From contig NZ_LMIU01000024.1 in NCBI RefSeq assembly GCF_001428845.1, positions 126,542 through 190,541 on the forward strand: a DNA stretch of 64,000 bases. The letters are read 5' to 3'. Within the stretch, counting starts at the first letter, position 1; every line of letters begins with the position of its first letter. The DNA is from Achromobacter sp. Root83 (GTDB lineage Bacteria; Pseudomonadota; Gammaproteobacteria; Burkholderiales; Burkholderiaceae_B). The translations under genes were made by a program, and so were the position numbers. A model generated the notes under the pieces. That model was given only the letters and a program-made list of their open reading frames with translations, was not told where the DNA came from and did no database searches. Of this stretch, positions 58,603 to 64,000 are shown in pieces.

Positions 58603-61600
58603 ATGGAAATGAAAGCAATGAACAAGCAACACGAAGACGACAAGCGCCGCCCGGCGGACGACGGCCCGGACCTGCCGCGCGATGAGGCACGGCGCAAACT
58701 GATGGTGCGGGGCGGCGTCGTGGCCGGCGGCATGGCGGCCTTCGCGGCCGGTTATGGCGAGACCGTGGCCAAGGCCGTCAAGGGCCTGGCGCAGGGCACC
58801 GCCGGTGTACCGACGGCGCATGCCGTGCGTGGCAACTCGCTGACGCCTGAATTCCGTATCGATCCGCTCTCGGGCGCGCTGAGCGCGCAGCCGGACCAGA
58901 CGGTCAGCCCGTCGAGCTGTCTGGGCTGCTGGACGCAATGCGGCGTGCGGCTGCGCGTGGACACGAAGGAAAACCGCATCCTGCGCGTGGCCGGCAATCC
59001 CTATCATCCGCTGGCGACGACGCGGCCCGCCGCGATGGAGACGCCGGTGCGCGAGGTCTACGCGCAGCTGGGCGGCGACAACGGGCTGGAAGGGCGCGCC
59101 ACGTCTTGCGCCCGGGGTTCTGCCATGCTGGAACAGATGAACAGCCCCTTCCGCGTGCTGCAACCCATGAAGCGGGTGGGCGGGCGCGGGGAAGGCAAGT
59201 GGCAGACGATCACGTTCGAACAGCTTGTGCAGGAAGTGTGCGAAGGCGGCGATCTGTTCGGCGAAGGCCATGTGGATGGACTGCGCGCCATCTTCGACCG
59301 CGAGACGCCGCTGGACCCGCAGAACCCCGAGTACGGCGCCAAGGTGAACCAGTTTCTCTTCACCGACGCGTCCAACGAGGGGCGCACGCCGTTGATCCAG
59401 CGTTTTGCCGCGCAGTCCTTTGGCACCGTCAACTTCAGCAATCACGGTTCGTATTGCGGACAGAGTTTCCGCGTGGGGGCGGGCGCCGCGATGGGCGACC
59501 TGAAGGGCATGCCGCACGGCAAGCCCGACTGGGACAACGCGCGTTTCGGCCTGTTCATCGGCGCGTCGCCAGCGCAGTCCGGCAACCCGTTCCAGCGCCA
59601 GGCTCGGCAACTGGCCGAGGCCCGCGTGCGGCCGGAAGCCTCCAGCTTCACGTATGTGGTGGTGTCGCCCATGTTGCCCGCGTCCTCGAGCCTGTCGGCG
59701 GGATCGGGCAACGAGTGGGTGGCCGTCAACCCGGCCGGCGACCTGGCGCTTGCGATGGGCCTGATCCGGTGGATCCTGGACAACGAACGCTTCGACGCCC
59801 GCATGCTGGCGCAGCCCGGCCCCAACGCCATGAAGGCGGCGGGCGAGGCGGCCTGGGCCAATGCGACGCACCTGGTGGTGGCCGAACCCGGCCATCCCCG
59901 CCTGGGCAGTTTCGTGCGGGGCGCGGACATGGGATGGGCGCGTCCGGCGGACGCGGACGACAAATGGGAGGACGTGTATGTCGTGCGCCTGCTGGACGGG
60001 ACGCTGGCGCCGCACACGGCGGCCACGCCGGCCGAGCTGTTCGTCGATGAGGCGATTCCGATGTCTGGCATGGCGGGCGCGCCGCAAGCGCTGCGCGTGC
60101 GCTCGTCGCTGAGCCTGCTGCGCGAGGAATCGCGCCGCAAGACACTGGACGAATACGCCGAGCTGTGCGGCGTGCCGGCGGGCAAGATCGCATCGCTGGC
60201 CGAACGCTTCACCAGCCACGGCAAGCGCGCCGTGGCCGATGCTCACGGCGGCACCATGAGCGGCGCGGGCTTCTATACCGCCTATGCCATCGCCATGTTG
60301 AACACGCTGGTGGGCAACCTGAACGTGGAAGGCGGACTGGTGCTGGATGCCGGTCCTTTTCCGCCGTATGGCGCGGGCCCGCGCTACAACATCGCCGGTT
60401 TCGCCAACAAGGCGGCCCCCAAGGGCGTGGCGCTGTCGCGCAACCGTTTTCCGTACGAGAAGTCCAGCGAGTTCAAGCGCAAGAAGGCGGCGGGCCAGCC
60501 CGCCTATCCGGCGGCGGCGCCGTGGTATCCGGCCACGGGCGGGCTGAGCTCTGAGATGCTGGCGTCCGCGCTGGCGGGCTACCCGTATCGCGCCAAGGTC
60601 TGGTTCAACCACATGAGCAACCCCGTATACGGCATTGCCGGGTTCAAGAGCGTGGTGCTGGACAAGATGAAGGATCCGGGCATCCTGCCGTTGTCGGTGT
60701 CCATCAACCCCTTCATCAACGAGACCAATGCGCTGGCCGACTACATCGTGCCGGACACGGTGACCTACGAGAGCTGGGGCGTGTCGGCGCCGTGGGCCGA
60801 CGTGGTGGCCAAGGCGTCCACCGTGCGCTGGCCCGCCGTGCAGCCGCGCGTGGCGCGCACCGCCACGAATGAACCCGTGTGCCTGGAGACCTTCCTGATC
60901 GCCTGCGCCAAGCGGCTGGGCATGCCGGGCTTCGGCGCCAACGCCATCTCGGACAAGGACGGCGCCAAGTACGCGCTGGACACGCCCGAGGATTTCTTCC
61001 TGCGCGGCATGGCCAACATCGCCTTCGCGGCGGGGCGGCCGGTGCCCGAGGCCAGCGACGACGACATGGCGCTGACCGGCGTGGACCGCTATGGCCCGCT
61101 GCTGCGGCAAAAGCTCAAGCCAGGCGAATGGCGCCAGGTCGCCATGCTGATGAGCCGCGGCGGCCGCTTCGACAGGATGGAGGATGCCTGGGTCGAAAAC
61201 GGCCCGGCGCGCCATACGCGCGCGGCTTACGCCAAGCCGCTGCATGTCTGGAGCGAGGAGCTGGCGGGCTTTCGCCACGCCATGACGGGCGAACGCTACA
61301 GCGGCTGTCCGACCTGGTATCCGTCGCGCCTGGCGGACGGACGCGATGTGCGGGCAGAGTATCCGCGGCAGGACTGGCCGTTCCTGCTCAGTTCGTTCAA
61401 GTCCAACCTGATGAGTTCGATGTCGATCGGCGTGAGCCGTCTGCGCCAGGTGCATCCGCACAATCCGGTGTCGATCAACCGGCAGGACGGCGAGCGCCTG
61501 GGCATCCGCAATGGCGACGCGGTGCGCATCGTGACGCCGGGCGGCGCGGTGACGGGGCTGGCGCTCTTGCGCGACGGCATCCAGCCGGGCGCGCTGGGCA

Positions 61601-61815
61601 TCGAGCATGGTTATGGCCATACCGAGCTGGGCGCCCGCGCGCATATCGTGGACGGCAAGCCCATGCCGCACGATCCGGCGCTGGCGGCGGGCGTCAACCT
61701 GAACGACCTGGGTTTCGGCGATGCCACGCGCGGCGAACATGCCAACGTCTGGATCGACTGGGTATCCGGCGCGGCGGTGCGCCAGGGCCTGCCGGCGCGG
61801 ATCGAACGCGTCTAG
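58603..61815 (+). CDS. ttrA: tetrathionate reductase catalytic molybdopterin subunit
   Basis: A 1070-residue DMSO-reductase-superfamily enzyme. A Tat signal (R30-R31-K-L-M) precedes a hydrophobic stretch. The FS0 cluster is held by C106-x2-C109-x3-C113 and C169. The molybdenum ligand is C285 (N-H-G-S-Y-C-G-Q-S-F), as in thiosulfate/tetrathionate/polysulfide reductases. Long size and a large insertion before the Mo-Cys agree with TtrA. It reduces tetrathionate to thiosulfate in the periplasm, through TtrB and TtrC. No ttrSR sensor genes are present here. Several in-frame ATGs lie in the first 18 bp. Confidence 0.86.
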   Translation: MEMKAMNKQHEDDKRRPADDGPDLPRDEARRKLMVRGGVVAGGMAAFAAGYGETVAKAVKGLAQGTAGVPTAHAVRGNSLTPEFRIDPLSGALSAQPDQTVSPSSCLGCWTQCGVRLRVDTKENRILRVAGNPYHPLATTRPAAMETPVREVYAQLGGDNGLEGRATSCARGSAMLEQMNSPFRVLQPMKRVGGRGEGKWQTITFEQLVQEVCEGGDLFGEGHVDGLRAIFDRETPLDPQNPEYGAKVNQFLFTDASNEGRTPLIQRFAAQSFGTVNFSNHGSYCGQSFRVGAGAAMGDLKGMPHGKPDWDNARFGLFIGASPAQSGNPFQRQARQLAEARVRPEASSFTYVVVSPMLPASSSLSAGSGNEWVAVNPAGDLALAMGLIRWILDNERFDARMLAQPGPNAMKAAGEAAWANATHLVVAEPGHPRLGSFVRGADMGWARPADADDKWEDVYVVRLLDGTLAPHTAATPAELFVDEAIPMSGMAGAPQALRVRSSLSLLREESRRKTLDEYAELCGVPAGKIASLAERFTSHGKRAVADAHGGTMSGAGFYTAYAIAMLNTLVGNLNVEGGLVLDAGPFPPYGAGPRYNIAGFANKAAPKGVALSRNRFPYEKSSEFKRKKAAGQPAYPAAAPWYPATGGLSSEMLASALAGYPYRAKVWFNHMSNPVYGIAGFKSVVLDKMKDPGILPLSVSINPFINETNALADYIVPDTVTYESWGVSAPWADVVAKASTVRWPAVQPRVARTATNEPVCLETFLIACAKRLGMPGFGANAISDKDGAKYALDTPEDFFLRGMANIAFAAGRPVPEASDDDMALTGVDRYGPLLRQKLKPGEWRQVAMLMSRGGRFDRMEDAWVENGPARHTRAAYAKPLHVWSEELAGFRHAMTGERYSGCPTWYPSRLADGRDVRAEYPRQDWPFLLSSFKSNLMSSMSIGVSRLRQVHPHNPVSINRQDGERLGIRNGDAVRIVTPGGAVTGLALLRDGIQPGALGIEHGYGHTELGARAHIVDGKPMPHDPALAAGVNLNDLGFGDATRGEHANVWIDWVSGAAVRQGLPARIERV

Positions 61816-61850
61816 GCGGACTTGGCGCACGGGGCCGGCCCGCGTGCGCG

Positions 61851-63236
61851 CTAGCGCACCACGGTGTCGGCCACCAGTTCCAGCCCGTCGGCATGGATGC
61901 CGACATCGGGCAGCACACCGCTCAGGTCACCCGGCTGGGCGGTGGCGCCGCCCGACCGGCTGATGCGGATCTCCACCCTTACCTTGGTGGCGCGAGACAG
62001 GGTGGCCTCCGGCGACATGGAGGTGCTGTCGTCCAGCACGAAGGCGCGGGGCAGGTCCGACACCCGCATCCGCAGGATGGCAAGGGGCATGCGCGAGCCT
62101 TCGACGGGCCGCGCCAGGATGAAGACGGTATCGGTGGGCCGCACCTGATCGCGCAGCGCATCGGCGATGCGGGCGCGGCCGCCGATGCGGGCGGGCGATG
62201 CCGGTGGCGCGGAGCCGCCAGCGGAAGACGTTGACGGAGTGGAGGCGCCAACGGAGGAAGTTGACGGAGCGGAGGCACTAGCGGCGGACGTCGACGGCTC
62301 AGAGGCGCCAGCGGCGGACGTCGAGGGGGCGGAAACACCGCCGGACGTGGACGGCGCAGGGGCCGCCGAGGGCGCCGCCGACGCGCCCGCGGCCATCGAT
62401 CTGGCCTGCGCGATATTGGTCTGGATCTGCCGCGCCGCCTCGGAGTCCGGCGGCAACAGCGTCTGCAGGCGCTCCCAATGCACCAGCGCCTCGGCCGCAT
62501 CGCCTCGCCGCAGCGCCATCATGCCCGCCAGCGCCAGCGCCTTGGGCTGGTCCGGTTGCGCGTTCAGCGCTTGCGCGACCGCCGCGATGGACGCCTCGTC
62601 GGGCGTGCCCTGTTTGGCCGAGAGCAATGCATCGGCCAGATCGGCCAGCACGTCCGGCTGGCCGGGCACCAGGCGCAGCACCTGCTGGTAGGCGGCTACC
62701 GCATCGGTGTAGCGGCCCAGCGTTTCGTAGGACCGCGCCAGCATGTACCAGCCGTCGGCGTCGTCGGGGGCGGCGCGCAGGCGCTGGGCCAGCGCGTTGA
62801 TCGCCAGCGCCATGTCCTCGCCGGCCTCCGGGGCGTGAGGCTCGGCCGCCGGCGCCATGGTGACCGTGGCCGCCGCGCGGGGGTTGCCCAGTTTTCCATA
62901 CAGCAGCACCGCGGCGACCGGAATCGCCACGCTGAGCAGGCAGGCGGCCGCAATGCCGGCGCGCTGCCCGGCCAGGGGAGCGCCGCGCGTGCGGCGCAAG
63001 GCCAGATCCTGCAGCAGGTCGCGCTGCAATTCCTCTTCGGCGCGCGCGTATGCTTGCGAGGTCAGGGCGCCGTTGTCGAGATCGCGCCGCAGTTGTTCGC
63101 GTTGCGCCAGATAAAAGGCGCGCACGTTGGCATCGGACGCGGGTTGGGCGGCGGGCGCGCGACGCAGCAGCGGCGGAATCAGGCAGAGCAGGGTGGCCAA
63201 CAGCAGGGCCAGGACGATGAGCCAGAGCGCGGTCAT
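61851..63236 (-). CDS. ccmI: cytochrome c biogenesis protein CcmI
   Basis: A 461-residue apocytochrome chaperone of the Ccm (system I) pathway. The first helix is residues 3-22, then a cytoplasmic coil with the diagnostic F-Y-L-A-Q-R-E-Q-L-R-R-D-L-D-N-G, a second helix (about 95-115), then periplasmic TPRs (D-G-W-Y-M-L-A-R-S-Y-E-T-L-G-R-Y and following). A Ser/Ala/Thr-rich linker of 10-residue repeats (about residues 293-341) separates the TPRs from a C-terminal beta domain. Its start overlaps the ccmH stop (ATGA). The DNA encoding the linker is a 30-bp minisatellite. Confidence 0.9.
   Translation of the reverse strand: MTALWLIVLALLLATLLCLIPPLLRRAPAAQPASDANVRAFYLAQREQLRRDLDNGALTSQAYARAEEELQRDLLQDLALRRTRGAPLAGQRAGIAAACLLSVAIPVAAVLLYGKLGNPRAAATVTMAPAAEPHAPEAGEDMALAINALAQRLRAAPDDADGWYMLARSYETLGRYTDAVAAYQQVLRLVPGQPDVLADLADALLSAKQGTPDEASIAAVAQALNAQPDQPKALALAGMMALRRGDAAEALVHWERLQTLLPPDSEAARQIQTNIAQARSMAAGASAAPSAAPAPSTSGGVSAPSTSAAGASEPSTSAASASAPSTSSVGASTPSTSSAGGSAPPASPARIGGRARIADALRDQVRPTDTVFILARPVEGSRMPLAILRMRVSDLPRAFVLDDSTSMSPEATLSRATKVRVEIRISRSGGATAQPGDLSGVLPDVGIHADGLELVADTVVR
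62212..62358 (-). repeat. 30-bp minisatellite, 5 units, in ccmI linker
   Basis: Four 30-bp units (62212-62241, 62242-62271, 62272-62301, 62302-62331) and a fifth of 27 bp (62332-62358) on the plus strand. They encode A/E/T-P-S-T-S plus five Gly/Ala/Ser residues per unit on the minus strand. The missing codon in unit 5 is an in-frame contraction. Confidence 0.85.
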
Positions 63237-63730
63237 GAGCCGGAGTCCAGAAAGCGGGCGGCGCGGGCGCGTTCGTCCGCGGTCAAGGGCGGCCGGGCGC
63301 CAGCGCGGCGCTTCAGGGTGCGCACCAGCACCGCGAAGCCCAGCGCCAGGAGGGCGAAGGGCCCCAACCAGAGCACCCAGGTGATGGGTTTGAAGGGCGG
63401 GTCGTAGCGCACGAAATCGCCGTAGCGCGCTTCGAAGAACTGCATGATCTGCGCGTCGGTCTTGCCATGGGCAAGCTGGTCGCGAATGAGTTTGCGCATG
63501 TCCAGCGCCAGCGGCGCGTTGGATTCGGCCAGCGTCTGGTTCTGGCAGACGAGGCAACGCAGGCCATGGGCCAGTTTGTCGGCGCGCTGTTCCTGCGCGG
63601 CGGTCAGCGCGGGCTCGGCCGAAGGTTCGGCCCCGGCGGCCGGGCTGGCAAGCAGCGCCGCCGCCAGCAGCAGCAGGGCGGCGAGCAGGGTGGCGTTCAG
63701 GACGGAGCGTGGGGCGGACGGCGCGTTCAT
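63233..63730 (-). CDS. ccmH: cytochrome c biogenesis protein CcmH
   Basis: A 165-residue thiol-disulfide protein that keeps apocytochrome CxxCH cysteines reduced before heme ligation. The N-terminal signal (residues 1-34) precedes the active-site L-R-C59-L-V-C62-Q-N-Q-T motif, which is diagnostic, and a C-terminal membrane anchor (about 118-138). Overlaps of 4 bp on both sides show it is co-translated with ccmG (upstream) and ccmI (downstream), the standard ccmFGHI order. Confidence 0.95.
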   Translation of the reverse strand: MNAPSAPRSVLNATLLAALLLLAAALLASPAAGAEPSAEPALTAAQEQRADKLAHGLRCLVCQNQTLAESNAPLALDMRKLIRDQLAHGKTDAQIMQFFEARYGDFVRYDPPFKPITWVLWLGPFALLALGFAVLVRTLKRRAGARPPLTADERARAARFLDSGS

Positions 63731-64000
63731 TGCAGCGACTCGATGACGGGCTGGAGACGGGTGCGCCAGAGCTCGGGCGTGATCAGGCCGAGCTGCTTGT
63801 AGCGGATCCGGCCATCGCCGTCGATCACAAAGGTCTCGGGCACGCCGTAGACGCCGTATTCGATGCCGACGCGGCCATCGACGTCGCTGGCCGACGCGAT
63901 GTAGGGATTGCCGTTGCGCGCCAGCCAGTCGCGCGCGTCATCGGGCTTGTCCTTGTAGTTCAGCCCATAAAGCGGAATGTTATGGCGCTGCGCTACCTCG
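63727..64000 (-). CDS. ccmG: thiol:disulfide interchange protein CcmG/DsbE, C-terminal part
   Basis: The last 90 codons of a thioredoxin-like protein that reduces CcmH. Visible are P-L-Y-G-L-N-Y-K-D-K-P, D-A-R-D-W-L-A-R-N-G-N-P-Y, D-V-D-G-R-V-G-I-E-Y-G-V-Y-G-V-P-E-T-F with the cis-Pro, and I-D-G-D-G-R-I-R-Y-K. These are characteristic of CcmG. The CxxC active site lies beyond the window edge. The stop overlaps the ccmH start (ATGA). Confidence 0.9.
   Translation of the reverse strand, partial: EVAQRHNIPLYGLNYKDKPDDARDWLARNGNPYIASASDVDGRVGIEYGVYGVPETFVIDGDGRIRYKQLGLITPELWRTRLQPVIESLQ

Noticed and set aside
58441..61830. 1129-codon open frame antisense to ttrA
   Set aside because: Spurious: Arg/His/Ala-rich, no domain, entirely overlapping a molybdoenzyme with all expected Cys ligands.

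Overview
The window is high-GC, densely packed DNA typical of an Alcaligenaceae betaproteobacterium (Achromobacter/Bordetella type; this assignment is an inference). Supporting features are a copper nitrite reductase of the Achromobacter type, four orphan Bug-family solute receptors of the tripartite tricarboxylate transport class, many LysR/IclR/GntR/TetR-controlled CoA-linked catabolic operons, and a ttrBCA-type molybdoenzyme operon next to ccm genes. No rRNA, tRNA, CRISPR array or intact insertion sequence was seen.

Layout. 1-2.9 kb: denitrification block (end of nirV, a Crp/Fnr-family regulator without an N-terminal FeS cysteine set, nirK, a small c-type cytochrome). 2.9-7 kb: LysE-type exporters, glutathione reductase, a DUF72 protein and a small membrane protein. 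7-13 kb: LysR regulator diverging from a Bug / CoA-transferase III / SDR / thiolase / MaoC operon that looks inserted, because its last gene reads into the 3' end of a convergent YiiX-like hydrolase gene. 13-19.5 kb: YiiX-like enzyme, lipoprotein, membrane protein, MocR regulator diverging from a GNAT and an EamA exporter, carotenoid oxygenase. 19.6-28.1 kb: eight-gene CoA-ester degradation operon (lipid-transfer thiolase-like, OB-fold, MaoC, nitronate monooxygenase-like, CoA-transferase B and A, SDR, crotonase) diverging from an IclR regulator, then a Bug receptor. 28.1-31 kb: EamA exporter, thioredoxin-like protein, carbamoylase-type amidase. 30.8-35.2 kb: crotonase, SDR, TetR and acyl-CoA synthetase, linked by three copies of one palindromic motif. 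35.4-40.3 kb: pckG with a strong terminator, aldo-keto reductase, LysR, methyltransferase, VOC protein. 40.4-47.6 kb: seven-gene operon (TauD-type dioxygenase, GntR, Bug, SMP-30 lactonase, TPP enzyme, Bug, SDR) behind a near-perfect 26-bp palindrome. 48-51 kb: MFS exporter, macro-domain protein, RlmN-family radical SAM enzyme. 51.4-54.9 kb: a visibly lower-GC island with an AAA/TOPRIM (OLD-like) ATPase, a long hairpin, an unknown protein and a DUF4180 protein. 55-56.5 kb: pirin and a uracil-DNA-glycosylase-family enzyme. 56.7-61.8 kb: ttrBCA behind a perfect FNR box. 61.9-64 kb: ccmI, ccmH and the end of ccmG.

How the genes fit together. Two anaerobic respiratory modules (nitrite, and probably tetrathionate) both have FNR/DNR-type boxes, and ccm products mature the c-type cytochromes such modules need. 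The rest is mainly scavenging: Bug receptors capture organic acids, and local regulators control CoA activation, beta-oxidation-like steps and thiolysis of substrates that cannot be named from sequence. None of the catabolic operons in the window carries an acyl-CoA dehydrogenase or its own TctA/TctB membrane subunits.

The most interesting signals are regulatory palindromes matched to adjacent regulators, three in-frame minisatellites (12, 15 and 30 bp units) in coding DNA, a catabolic operon pairing a nucleophile-less thiolase with an OB-fold partner and a canonical CoA-transferase, and the low-GC ATPase/TOPRIM island.
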